The notes under the pieces are model-generated. The model was not told the DNA's origin. It saw only the letters and a list, made by a program, of their open reading frames with translations, and did not search any database. A stretch of DNA of 64,000 nt from Takakia lepidozioides (taxonomy: Eukaryota; Streptophyta; Takakiopsida; Takakiales; Takakiaceae), in contig CM060732.1 of the NCBI GenBank assembly GCA_030704615.1, forward strand, positions 7,254,001-7,318,000. Reading direction: 5' to 3'. This document shows, piece after piece, positions 21,458 through 32,600 of the stretch (the first letter of the stretch is position 1; each line of letters opens with the position of its first letter). Position numbers and translations under genes: made by a program.

Positions 21458-22366
21458 TTACACCCACTGTCTCCATGGTGTCATGGTTGTTGTGTTGTTC
21501 AGCACATAATCATGTGCCACATCCCGAAGGCGCGGGCTCATGGCACGCTTTGTTCCACCACCTTCTAGGACCTCGCCTACAACTCCTTCTTCCTCGTTCT
21601 CGTCCCACACCCGTCGTTGTATTGCATCAAATGAAGACATATACTCTGTCATGAAGCCCAGGGCTTCGTCGCGGATGTAGCCCTCCGCCATACTCCCCTC
21701 TGGCCGTGCCATGTTGCGTACATACCCCTTCAGATCCTTCATGTACCTCTCCATGGGGTACATCCAACGGCTGGCTACGGGCCCACACACATGCAGCTCC
21801 TCTACAAGATGCACTAGCAAGTGCGTCATGACGTCAAAGAATGATGGAGGGAATTCTTTCTCCAGCAAACATAGGGTCACAGCCACATCCTCATGCAGCG
21901 ATGTAATGTCCCTCGGATCCCACACCTTCGCACAAATCTTCCTAAACACTCGACTTACACGCATTATGGCTGTTCGAGGACCCGACGCCATCGTACCCCG
22001 AATGCACACTGGCAAAATCTGCTGCATCATCACGTGTAGATCATGTGACTTCATCCCCGACCATTTCTTGTTTATGGCATGCTTTTGGAAAGCACCCGAG
22101 AATCCGGTTGGCACTTTCATGGCTCCCAATGTCTTCAAAAATTCCTCTTGCTCTGATTTGGTCAGGACGTATGATGCTGCTGGCATGAGCACTTTGCCTG
22201 GTCTATTTGGATCAGGCCTTAGCCACAGATGTGACCGTATCCCTTCAATCTCCATGTCCTTTCGTACGTTTATCGTATCCTTCTCCCCAAAGATAGTCTT
22301 CAGAATGTTCTCGCAGAAGTTCTTCTCACAATGCATGGGGTCCAGGAGGTACCGCTGCAAGAGGTT
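21458..22366 (-). CDS. CACTA transposase gene, middle exon (tnp2 end plus DUF4218)
   Basis: The exon starts at 22366 after a TTTCAG acceptor and continues in phase with the upstream exon. NLLQRYLLDPMHCEKNFCEN is the third conserved tnp2 block (D-x-MH-x-EKN). It is followed by KSHDLHVMMQQILPV, FDVMTHLLVHLVEELHVCGP, RWMYPMERYMKDLKGYVRN and ARPEGSMAEGYI, which define DUF4218. The ORF ends at 21458; the real donor is probably just before the stop, near 21470. It is intact and directly follows a 224-bp intron (22367-22590). Confidence 0.82.
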   Translation of the reverse strand, partial: NLLQRYLLDPMHCEKNFCENILKTIFGEKDTINVRKDMEIEGIRSHLWLRPDPNRPGKVLMPAASYVLTKSEQEEFLKTLGAMKVPTGFSGAFQKHAINKKWSGMKSHDLHVMMQQILPVCIRGTMASGPRTAIMRVSRVFRKICAKVWDPRDITSLHEDVAVTLCLLEKEFPPSFFDVMTHLLVHLVEELHVCGPVASRWMYPMERYMKDLKGYVRNMARPEGSMAEGYIRDEALGFMTEYMSSFDAIQRRVWDENEEEGVVGEVLEGGGTKRAMSPRLRDVAHDYVLNNTTTMTPWRQWV

Positions 22367-22590
22367 CTGAAATGCCAAATGTCCTCCCATGAGACCAAGT
22401 TCTATGTGCAACTACATTCTGCTTTCAACAACTGCACGATCCTCTACACAGTGAGGTGTACGACTTCAACATCTACTGCATAGTAGTTACACTGACTTAG
22501 GAGTTGGTGGAAGGACTCCTGACAGTAAAGGTAATTCCAGGAAGCACAATGTGAAAGAAAGTGAGTGAATGGGGGGGGGGATTCATGCAC

Positions 22591-24339
22591 CTTCCAGTAT
22601 GGCAAATCCCAAAGGATTGTCCGGCGCTTCACCCCGTGCGACATGGCTGGATCCGCACTACTTCCTTCTCTCCCTCCAATCTCCATGAACGCCTCTTTCT
22701 CCTTTGCAAATTGCAATGTCTCCTCCGGTGTCACAGCATTTGGTGCCATTCTCTTTTCAACACATCCATTGAAGTGTCGGCCTGCTCGTCGGTAGGGGTG
22801 GTTTCTTGCAAGGTAACGTCGATGCCCCATGTATATTGTCTTCCCTAATGGCTTTGAGTGCCGTGAATCCACATAGGGCCCACAAATGGGGCACCCTTTG
22901 TAGCCCTTCGTCTTGCAACCCGCAACAAGGCCATATGCGGGGAAATCGTGGATTGACCACATGAGTATGGCACGGAGGGTGAAACTCCGTTGCCCTACTG
23001 GTTTCAAAATGTCGTAAGCTTCAACTCCAATCCATAGTTCCTGTAGCTCTTCAATCAATGGTTGCAAATACACATCTATGTTTGCATTTGTCACGGACTC
23101 CTTGCCTGGAATCAAGAGAGACAACATGACAAAGAATTTCTTTGTTGTCAACCATGGTGGCAGGTTGTATGCCACCAACTGCACGGGCCATGTGGACCAT
23201 GTGCAACTCTTTGATCCGTATGGGTTTACTCCATCCGTAGATACAGCCAATCGCACATTGCGTGGGTCCTCGGCGAAATCGGGCCAAGTTGCATCTATAT
23301 GCTTCCATGCAAGGGAATCTGGGACATGCCTTACCAAACCATCGTTTGAGGCATTCCTGGAATGCCAAGTCATGAGCTCACTAATGGTCTTGCATTTGTA
23401 CATTCGTAATAGACGGGGGATAAGGGGAAAGTGCCTCAACACCTTGGCTGGCTGTTGTAACCTGCCCACATCATGGTATCGGGCTGCACCGCATTTGGGG
23501 CACTCCATAGCGTCCTTGTACTCTCTTCTGAAAAGTACATGTCCTTTTGGACATGCATGTATTTTCACGTAGTTGAGGCCGAGCTTCCCAATCATTTTGT
23601 TGGCCATGTGACAGCTTTTTGGCATTTCATTTGGTTGTGGAAGCAAGTTCAGCCGAAGCAAAGAGAACAACTCGTCCACAAAATGGTCTGACACACCGTG
23701 GGTTGTGCACAGGTTCATCAACAGCATGCTGGCAGCAAGCTTTGTGGATTTGCATCCCTCGTACAGTGGCACACATGCTTCTTCTAGTGTCATGTGTGCA
23801 GAATTCTCATTTCCATCTCCACCTCCTTCCACGCCTTCCCCCACGTGAATGCCTTCATTTCCTGCGTCATCACCATCCCCAGTTGTCGCAGCGCCGTCCC
23901 CCTCTTCAGCATCGTCCATGATGTGGAATGCTTCCTGCAACATTCGAGTAATCTCCACCCCTCCGTCCATGCCTGGTTCCTGTCCTGCGCCCATGACATA
24001 GTCCTCGTCTGGCCTGTCTGTATGGCTCCCTCGGGGGTGTGCATTGTCCAATTGTGCCCACTCCTCATCGTCTTCGTCTGCAGGTCCATCTCCAATCCAC
24101 ACCCGAAATGCTTCATGTCTTTTGTGGTGAAGGAGATGTGTGCGCACACCGTCCTCAGATCTACTTGTAGTGCCCAAACAACGTTCACATGGGCATGGCA
24201 TCCTTGAAAGCCCAAGGGCTCGGGCACGTGCCACTTCTCTTTCCCACAACCTGTCATCCCGGTTGTTCTGTCTACAGGGGTGATTAATTGGAAGTCCTCC
24301 GCATGGGCGAGGGGAACTCATTTTTGTTGGGGAACTCAA
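22591..24339 (-). CDS. CACTA (En/Spm) transposase tnp2, first exon
   Basis: The frame is 631 residues including intron read-through; the exon probably ends at the AAG/GTGCATG donor at 22591/22590. Domains: an N-terminal transposase-associated zinc-binding block (CPCERC ... VRTHLLHHKRHEAFRVW); an acidic, Gly-rich linker; CPKGHVLFRREYK ... CPKCGAARY; then the tnp2 core with RLAVSTDGVNPYG, STWPVQLVAYNLPPWL, FFVMLSLLIPGKES, IDVYLQPLIEELQELW and SIHDFPAYGLVAGC. The aspartates in STDG and HDFPAYG fit the catalytic acids expected of this family. CACTA transposases cut and paste elements with CACTA/CACTG ends in the nucleus. There is no frameshift or stop across about 4 kb of coding sequence, so this is a relatively young copy. 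The termini were not found. Confidence 0.88.
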
Positions 24340-24889
24340 GACAGACAGGAGAGAGAAGTGGGTCTATGGGCATATCAGAATTACAAGAGCACACCAAAAG
24401 ACTGGAGATTTGTTCCATCTATGCACCTTCGGTACAGATGGTGAAGAGAGGCAAAGGCCGTGTGGGGAAGTACATACATCAACTCCCCCAACTGCACGAA
24501 CTATTGGGCCCCTTGTTCTCTTCCATGGTATGCTCTGCCCCAATCCAAACACCCTGAATTCTCCATTGTTGCTACTGCAGCCTGCTTTCATTCACATCAA
24601 CAGCATGTCAAGGGCGTCACAAGAACTTCCTATAGGAAATGTGACAGTTTATGGGAGAGGAGATATGTCAATCATATCTTCATTTACCAGGAAAGATGAT
24701 AACCCCATCCCCACCTCACAGCCAACAATCTCCACGACGCCAGACTTTCATATGTCAGCATGCACCTGTTTTGACCTTCTGGCAGGCTGGCCCACACCTT
24801 CGAAGTAACACAAACGGATATGACCTGGTCAAATTTCCCCTTTTCAGCCTCAACGACACTCCCTGTGCCCAGCTGTAGAAGAGGGCAAG
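24340..24889. other. no gene recognised
   Basis: This should contain the 5' end of the CACTA element (on its right, since it is on the minus strand) and the junction to the PPR relic. I see no clear TIR. Confidence 0.35.
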
Positions 24890-25540
24890 CAGGTCTTCGG
24901 ATATTCTCAGCAAGGGCATGGCAAAGATGCTCTGCAACTTTTCAACCAAGTTTTGAAACAGCAAGGGGTGAAGCCAAATGATGTTACACTCATTGCAGTT
25001 CTGTCTGCATGCAGCCATATGGGCCTAGTAGATGAAGGACAACACTATTTCCATTCTATGAGTAGAGATTATAGATTGTACTCATAAGACGTTGTATGCC
25101 GTAGCCTTGTGGCCATTGACCCTGCGCCCAGTTTGAGCGGGAACAAAAGGAACAGAACCTACCTCCGTCAGGGGCTGACGGTGGTAGTAAGACTTACCAT
25201 CATATAAGGAATTAATCCGGGTTTTCCAGATATCCTCTAGAAAACCCTTCACACAAGCATCAATCTGCTGTGTGTGATAATAGAATCATTCCAACAGGAA
25301 AACATTTTGGCTGCATGGTTGACCTTTGGCCGTGCAGGGCGCTTGGATGAGGCGGAGAATTTCATCAACAGAATGCCAATTAAACCAGATGCTTTAGTGT
25401 GGGGCTTTACTTGGTGCCTGCAGAATACATGGCAATGTGAAGCTAGCAGAGCGTGCTGCAGAATGTTGTCTCAAAGGTGAAAAGTTTCAGATGCAGACAT
25501 ACGGTGTGACATTTCTGGTAGTCAGTGAAGGACCGAAAGT
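24890..25540 (+). pseudogene. PLS-type PPR protein relic, interrupted by a LINE tail
   Basis: From 24910 the sequence reads GYSQQGHGKDALQLFNQVLK, then GVKPNDVTLIAVLSACSHMG and LVDEGQHYFHSMSRDYR. After a 200-bp insert it resumes at about 25285 as IIPTGKHFGCMVDL. It then moves one frame to FGRAGRLDEAENFINRMPIK with PDALVW, and shifts again to HGNVKLAERAAECCLKGEKF. These are consecutive L/S/P repeats and the start of an E domain of a plant PLS-class PPR protein, a family that acts in organelle RNA editing and processing. Frameshifts and the insert make it a pseudogene. The N-terminal repeats are absent. VEEGKQV fused directly to GYSQQ suggests an internal deletion too. Confidence 0.82.
25076..25275 (-). 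mobile_element. 5'-truncated LINE 3' tail inside the PPR relic
   Basis: The reverse complement (CAGATTGATGCTTGTGTGAA ... GTCTTATGAGTACAAT) matches the 3' end of the LINE at 52975-53168. The flanks GATTATAGA (25067-25075) and GATAATAGA (25276-25284) look like a 9-bp target-site duplication with one mismatch. The host codons on both sides are contiguous PPR sequence. Confidence 0.88.
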
Positions 25541-26414
25541 GAGGAAAGAGATATGTGTATCACGTCTGTGGGATTCCTAAAGGGCCACAAGGAGTAGAAC
25601 AACAAACAAATAACCATAGAAGGGCCCACAAAGAGTCAGAGAACTACTCAAGGCTAATATCGGTTCATTGTTGCAACTGGCCCCACCATCTGACCTTGAA
25701 TTTATGTCGTCGGGAGCTTAAGGAACGAATGCCAAACTCGCCCCGAACAGCCACATTGGCTGTTTTGGAGCATGCTGACATGCACATGAAAACCGTGTCA
25801 AGGGCTTGGTGTCAATTGTGCTAAGAGATCAGCTAGTGAGTCGAGGTAACCCTCCCCGTGATTGTGAAAAAGAAGACATACCGAGTCATTTTCTTATCCA
25901 AGCATATATTAACCATGATAGATGAGACCTTTAGTTTTTGGATGGATAATAGACAAGGCCGCTTTTAAGGACATTGACCATCCTACCAGGACTACCTCTC
26001 ATTTGCTTGAAGCCTGGACCGCAATAAGACATTGAGGATATGAACTGTTCAAGCATTACAAAAAATGAAAGAAACAAAGAAACTGTATGATGTCCACTGG
26101 AGATTACAGAACAAGCCTGCATAACAGGCCAACCAAATGTCAGTTGTGTGAATCACTACATCTAGTTGTCTGGAGGACTGTAAGTGGTTTAGGGTTTAAC
26201 GTCTCAAAGTCGAAAAGGCCATAGTGTCGGATGCACGACACGTGTTCATATTTGAAATCAACAACGGCCGGATCTTCACCTTGAGCTCGGGGGGTGTGTG
26301 ATCACACTCCCCTCCTTGTCCTTCTTTCCTCCTTTGCATGTCTTGGTCTTCCTCGCTCGTCTTTGTCTTGCTCATGGTCTATGTCCTCGCTCGTCTTCAT
26401 CTTTGTCATGGTCT
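25541..26414. other. no gene recognised
   Basis: Downstream flank of the PPR relic; only short open frames without recognisable similarity. Confidence 0.4.
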
Positions 26415-26714
26415 ATGTCCACGCCTAGTAAGAAGCGGTCGACCGCCGAGGCAGCATCACCTCCTCCCACTTGTGCACATTCCAGCCCCGCGGTGCGAAG
26501 GAGCCCCCGCCTGGCTCGACTGAATCTGGTACAGATGGCGTCGGTGCGAGAGGGAAGGCAGAGCAGTGGGCGGTCTTCCAGTTCGGATTTTGACACAAGC
26601 GACTATAGCATGGGCGACGACGATGAGGTGGAGGACAGTTCGGCGGAAATTGCACCTCCATCTGCAGAGTCTCTCCAAAAGGTGCGCAAACGGCACAAAC
26701 CCGCTGCGCATGAG
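26415..26714 (+). CDS. Orphan first exon, Ser-rich acidic protein (unrecognised)
   Basis: ATG at 26415 opens MSTPSKKRSTAEAASPPP, followed by AVRRSPRLARLNL, a Ser-rich run and an acidic block (DYSMGDDDEVEDSSAEI). It ends in KVRKRHKPAAHE at a good GTGAGT donor (26715). This looks like the N-terminus of a nuclear, basic/acidic low-complexity protein. About 30 bases later LINE fragments begin, so downstream exons are not visible. I do not recognise the gene. Confidence 0.35.
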
Positions 26715-26744
26715 GTGAGTTCTACCCCTACTTCTGTTCATGTT

Positions 26745-27902
26745 CTATGGGCGTTGAGTTCTCCTGAAACTGAAACTGGGATGCACATATCCATAAAGTT
26801 GTTCAATCGGATCTCGTAGTATAGAGGGCAGTAGAAGAAGAAGTGTTCTTCAGTTTCAATTTCCTTGCTGCGCCCTATGCAAGCTGGACATAGGCGGTCC
26901 TCCCGTTGCAAGTTTTCCCATCTGCCAGTCTCTATCCGTAGGTTGTGGGAACCCACCCTGAACTGCCCCAATGTCAAATCATACGGGTACCTAGGTCTGG
27001 TTATCCACTCCCCCAAGTTTCACTTTGCAGCCACTGCCTTGGACAGATTGACTAAAGGTAAGGCGGCCTCCGTCCCCCTTCACGCCAAATGCAAGCAAAT
27101 ACATGTGCGGCATCCCCCGACCAAAAAGTGTCTGTTTGACACCGTCGTCAGCCTGCTACCATCTATGGTTGTGAGTTCTGGGCACCTGGTGTCCCTGTCT
27201 CCTGGTGGGAAAAGATTTTGGAACCATTACAATCATCTTTTCTCCAAGCAATGCTTGGCGCCAAGAGCACAAATCCCTCTCAGATCCTAGGTGCAGAGTT
27301 CGCATGTGTACCATTGCAATCCGAGGCACAGTTCAGGCTTACAATCTGTGAGGAATAGATTGCAATCCCTTCCACCCAAAGGGCTAGTGGCAAGGGCCCT
27401 CACAACATCTATGAGGCTCAAAGCTTGAGGTTTCGGGAACTCCTGGTATGCTCAAGTGGACAGTTTATTTCAACGTAACGGACTTTCTACTACTTTCCTA
27501 TTACCAATGAACCCAGATGAGGTGGACATCACATCCACACATGACCGCAACAGACTCATTCGGAGAGAGCTTATGGAATTACATGTGAAGAGAACTTGGA
27601 TGCTACCCAATCTCACAACAAAGCTCCACTTCTATCGAGAGACATTCTTGGTGCTCCGCGATGATAGAATCTTGAGACCAAATTACCTTTCAGCACCCTT
27701 AGCGCCTTCCTTTCCTGCTGGTTGAAGATGAATCTACGATCAGCCTGGCCATTGAAGACCATGATCTTGGTCTTGCTAAGATTGACTTGCATCCCATAGT
27801 CTTTGCAGAACTGTTCCAAAATTTAGAGATGGCGTTGCAGAAAGACCGGGGATTGTGCCAAAAGGGCAACATCATCAGCGTAGAGGAGATGTGATTGGGC
27901 AA
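26745..27902 (-). mobile_element. Non-LTR retrotransposon mosaic with inverted centre
   Basis: On the minus strand, 27902-27690 encodes the reverse-transcriptase block HLLYADDVALLAQSP (in two frames) and EQFCKDYGMQVNLSKTKIMV, then FNGQADRRFIFNQQE. 26975-26798 encodes the zinc-binding end LTLGQFRVGSHNLRIETGRW with CPACIG and EEHFFFYCPLYYEIR. Between them, about 26972-27690 is on the plus strand: YLGLVIHSPKFHFAATALDR, LHAKCKQIHVR, and LTTKLHFYRETFLVLRDDR. Putting the middle back in minus orientation gives one continuous reverse transcriptase to zf-RVT order. A 55-bp piece of a second LINE family lies at 26745-26797 (+). All frames are broken. Confidence 0.72.
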
Positions 27903-27923
27903 AAAATGAAGTTAGGCAGAAAT

Positions 27924-29057
27924 GTGCAGTGGTAGCAATCAACGACAGAGGAGAGGGAGGAAGTGATCTTAAGTGGCAGTGGGGTAGCCAAGAGATCCCG
28001 GTCCTCCCTTCCTACACTTACCTAGGCGTTGAGTTTTCCTCCAATTGTAATTGGGATGCACATATACGGAAAGTTGTTCAAACTGGCAAGGGCAAAGCTC
28101 TGGGGCTCACTAAATTTTTCCACTGCAGAGGGGTCATCTCTGAGGTTAAGAAAACCATGCTTTGTCGCGTTATTAGACCTGCCTTGGAGTACGGATCTGC
28201 TATATGGGTTGATAACTCCAACCAGGCTAAGTCTCTAGAATCCATTCAAGTGGGGGTGCTTAAGGAGTGTATGTCAGCATGGAGAAAACAGCCAATGTGG
28301 CTGTTCGGGGGTGAGTTTGGCATCCCATCCTTAAGCTCCCGACGAGATGAATTCAAGGTCAGATGGTGGGGTCAGCTGCAACATATGCCCAACACCAGAT
28401 ATCCTAAGTTGATCGACTCTAAATCTTGGAAACAGGACCGCCTGTCAAACAGACTAAGTCCTGGCAGAAGAGAGTAGAAAAGATTCTCAAGGACCTGGAC
28501 CTGGATCCGCAAGTCTTGACCCTGCTGGATAAATCTGCCTTACAGGCTGTAGTGTCTGAAGCCATGTCTGTTGCCATGAGATTGTCTGATGAAAATGAAG
28601 TTAGGCAGAGAACTTCCCTGAACTTGTTTCCAGTCAGTGACATGGGGGTGGACATCTTGGATGACCTGAAGGGTCCACCCACTCTCGGCACTAGACTGAA
28701 ATTTAAACTCAGGGCAGGAAGCCTACCTTTGAACAGCAAACAGAAGCAGATCGGAAAGGGAGAGTGCAATTGTCCGTTGTGTGGGCAATCTGAAGACAGT
28801 ATTCATTTTCTGATACGCTGTCCGGGGTTCTCTCACCAAAGAGACGCTCTCTTCAATTCTATCAAGGGAATTGTGCCTGTACCCCTGTTTACCAACTTTG
28901 AAAGACTCGAGGCTGAGCCAAAAGCCCAGCCCTCCTGAGGCCTAGTTTTTGGGCAAATCACACACAGCAGATTGATGCTTGTGTGAAGGGATTTCTAGAG
29001 GATATCTGGAAACCCGGATCAATGCTTTATACGAAGGTAAGTCTTACTACCAACGTC
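27924..29057 (+). mobile_element. LINE copy A (C-terminal half of ORF2)
   Basis: It is highly similar to 51940-53080. It encodes VLPSYTYLGVEFSSNCNWDA, LGLTKFFHCRG, KTMLCRVIRPALEYGSAIWV and, after a frame change near 28430, SLPLNSKQKQIGKGECNCPL with CGQSEDSIHFLIRCPGF. The latter is a CCHC-type zinc-binding domain (C-x2-C...H...C) at the end of plant LINE ORF2. It is 5'-truncated after the reverse-transcriptase catalytic part. Its 3' end stops about 110 bases short of the end seen in copy B. Confidence 0.85.
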
Positions 29058-29612
29058 ATAGGGTCATTGTCTGACTCACTGCCCGGGGTGCTATCACCAT
29101 ACAGACCACCGGATATCCAAGCTATCAATTGAATTGTGTCTGCACCTGTGTTTACAAACATTGAGAGTCTTTAGGCCTTTTGGGGCTCCGATGTTGGGCT
29201 CCGCCATACAGCCATTTGCTGATTGTGTGAATAGATGTCCACTCCCTATGTGCAAAACCCAGATGGATGTTCTGTTTCCTGGTAAGTGTGTATGATGGTA
29301 CTGATGTGAACCCGCCCACATTATGTTTCTTCACCAATGAATGGCCTTACATGTTATGAGGACATTCTGTCCCTCTCCTTTTCAGTTTTTGGCACTTGCG
29401 CTGCAGGGGAGTGGGTTTGAGGTCAGCCAATCCATAGTTGTGGTTGTGGGATCGTTTGTGCTCTGGTGACGTTGTGTTCAGTAGGACTACAGCTGATGCA
29501 CCTTGTGTGTGGGATGTTTTTGGCAGCGGAAGGGGAGTGAAGCTGCAGCAAAGCACTCACAGCCACCACACAATGCCAACCAACACCAACCTTGGCACCC
29601 ACCCCCTGCCGC
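29058..29612. other. no gene recognised; possible 5' flank of the next gene
   Basis: No supportable coding region. The downstream gene may begin with an exon here, but I cannot define one. Confidence 0.35.
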
Positions 29613-32600
29613 ATGGTCTCCACAACAGAGTGCACCATGGGGAGCCCCCCTGCTTCGGGGTCGTGGCGCTGGCTTCCTGATGTTGGCACGTCACAATGGG
29701 GGCCTCCCACATCTCCATACGGCCCTCCCCCCTCCGGCACACATCAGTCACCCCCCACAACGTATGACGGCGCTGCTCCAGAGCATGGGGGCAGGAAACG
29801 GACATCAGAGCTGAGGAAGGAACGACGCCATGCCATGAAACAATGGGAAGGAGATAGAGAGGGAAGGGTGGCTGCAGGGCTAAAGCGCCACAAGGTGGAG
29901 GTGCATGGAAATGGAGTCATCAATGTTGGCTGCGAAGGTAAGGAACACTGGCAGCGTGATTTGCGTGGCCTGGCATTGTGTTACCTTGACTCAAGCGTAC
30001 AAGACATTGACCAGCAGTCCCAGAGTGCCATGTCAACAGTAATAGAGGGCATAAATGGAATGTACGAGTACAGACCTATCCCTGCCAATCGTGATTTTAT
30101 AGTGAAGCAATGTGGGAAGATAATGAAAGGAGAAAGAGCAAAACTGAAAGATAAATGGGCAAAGACTGGTGTGAGGCCAATGAACACTGAACCCGCCTAT
30201 TGGGATAAGCTTGTTGCCTACTGGGAGTCCCCTCGTGGACTTGCAAAGGCTGAAGGGATGAAGCAAGCGCGTGCTTGTGTCACGAACCCCTCGCGTTGGG
30301 GTCGGGCAGGAGTTGCAGGCCAAGCAGCCCGTTTGGTAATCTCCTCACCCCCTTCTCATTGCTCCTACATTGTGGCATGTTCTGATGGAAGAGACACCCA
30401 CGAGTGGGTTTTATTGCTTGTGCAGAATTAGTTGTTATGTGATATGCAGGGCAGTGCTTTGTCCATATGCTCCTGGCATTTTGTACTGACAGTGTGTGGA
30501 TGGGCAAATACAGAAAAGACGCAAAGCGCGGAGCCCGTCACTGTCCGAGCTCGGGGCGGAGCAAAAGAACTATGCGACTGGCACCCCATCAGAGTCTGTT
30601 TTGAGCCAAGTATGTTTTGAAGTCCGGTTTCCATTCATGAATCTGTTGTTGTACTAAGATTTGGTGGGTATGTGGGGCCCCCACGCATGGTACACGAGGG
30701 GTGTTATGCCAAACCCAGCCATCTCCGAATGCCTGAAATCCTGCACATTCGGCCTCTTCTTTTGGTTTTTAACAGTACGGGTGGGCGTTTGTATGCGTAG
30801 GGAGCGGGGAACTCAATGGCAGCCGCATCGGGGCCCTGGAGAGGCTTGCGGCTCTCTCTGCGGAGCGGGAGAGGGGAATGGAAGCACAACTGAAGAAGAT
30901 AGTGGAACTCATGATGAGGCAAAAAGGGGGTGTGACGGGTGGCATTATGGAAGACCCCCCTGCTGCGACCATTGTACCTGAGAAGGAGGAAGTAATTGTA
31001 GTGGGTAGGGATGTGACAGAGGTCCAGCCTGTTGTTGATGATATTCACAGTGGGGGGCAGGGTCCACTCGTTGAAGAGGGAGAGGTCCAGCGAGTTGGTG
31101 GGGATGACATGGACGATGGGGGGGTCATTGCTCATTCTATCAAGGGAAAAGGGGAAGCTGTAGGGGGAGAGGGTGGTAGTTTGCCTGGTCCAGGCTGCAG
31201 GGGGACCGAAACTTTGCCCTCCGGGGTGACTATTGTCTCCCAACCCACTGAGGTGAGACCCCGTGACACCCCTTCAAAAGCTCCTTTCATAGAAAAGTCG
31301 AAACTAATTGTTCTAGACCTGAACGGGATCTTGTGCCACTCTATTCCTAACTTTCAGCCCAACCCGAGGCGTCATTGGCCATGGGTGTTGACCACCAACA
31401 AGTATGTTTTCCCAAGGCCCCAGGTCTGCGAGTTTTTAAACCTTCTCTTCCGGCATTTCTACGTTGGGATATGGTCCTGTGCTTCCAAGGGGAATGTTGC
31501 AGACATCTTCAAAGTGGTGATGCAGGGGGTCAAGGGTTATCCCCTCTTTGTGTGGTCACAGAAGGAGTGTGATCCCTTGACAGAGCCACACCCCACAAAA
31601 GGGCCTGCCGTACAGAACTTACAGAAGAGACTGTCGAGGGTGTGGTTGGAATTTTCTGGATTTAACGAATCCAACACCCTCCTAGTGGATGATTCACCAC
31701 ACAAGGGGAGGGGGAACTCCCCTTTGAACATGGTCCATCCATTGTCGTTTGATGTCACTAGCAATGTCAGTGAGGGGCCCGATTCAGAGTACCTTTTAGA
31801 AACAGTCTGGCCCTACTGCCAAGATTTGTTTTGCTCCAAGGATGTGCGTGTCTTCACAAGCACGCGGAAGCTGACCCCGACTGGCAGCTTGAATGTGGGA
31901 GAGGATGGGGTCGTTGGGGGAAGTACTTCTGCGCCCATGCAGGTGAAACTAACCTTACTGTTTGCAACATGACATCGAACCCAAAAGATATGTTTGTTTT
32001 GTTCCCCCCGGATGCCCTCTCACGCAAGGCTGGCACTATATGTTTTGCAGGGACCACATGTACAGGGAGTGGCAGTGGGGTCGTCTGTGAAGAAGGTGGG
32101 TCCTGCGCCAAGGACCATAGTGCTACGGCGGTAGCATTCCGGATTCCCCCCCCCCCCCCCCCCCCGGCATGAGGAGGCAGGCTCCAAGGTATGGTTGTTC
32201 CCAGCCCCTCTCCGCAAACTTACTTGGTTGGTTTCCTTTATGGATACACTTCCTGAAGCGTTGCAATGTGTATTCATTGCAGGTGAGCAAGAGGAGTGGG
32301 CTGTCCCCGGCACCATCATCGCAGCAGGACGTGGTTCCCCAGGCATGCATTCATGGCTCCTTGCTTTGCCTGGCTGGTTTTTAGTAGGGTTATTTTTGCC
32401 AGGAGGTTGTAGTGTGCACGGTCTGAGCAGGGTGTAAGTTAGCTTGCTCCGTGGAGGTGTGTTTATACCATTGCAACCACCAGAGTTCATGTTATTCTTA
32501 TCCGTCTGACTAAACCTCTTTTTGCTGCTGCAGTTGAAGACACGTGGGCAGCTTTCCTCAGTTGCCACCCTCAGCGACGAGCTTCGCTTCAAGGTAGGTT

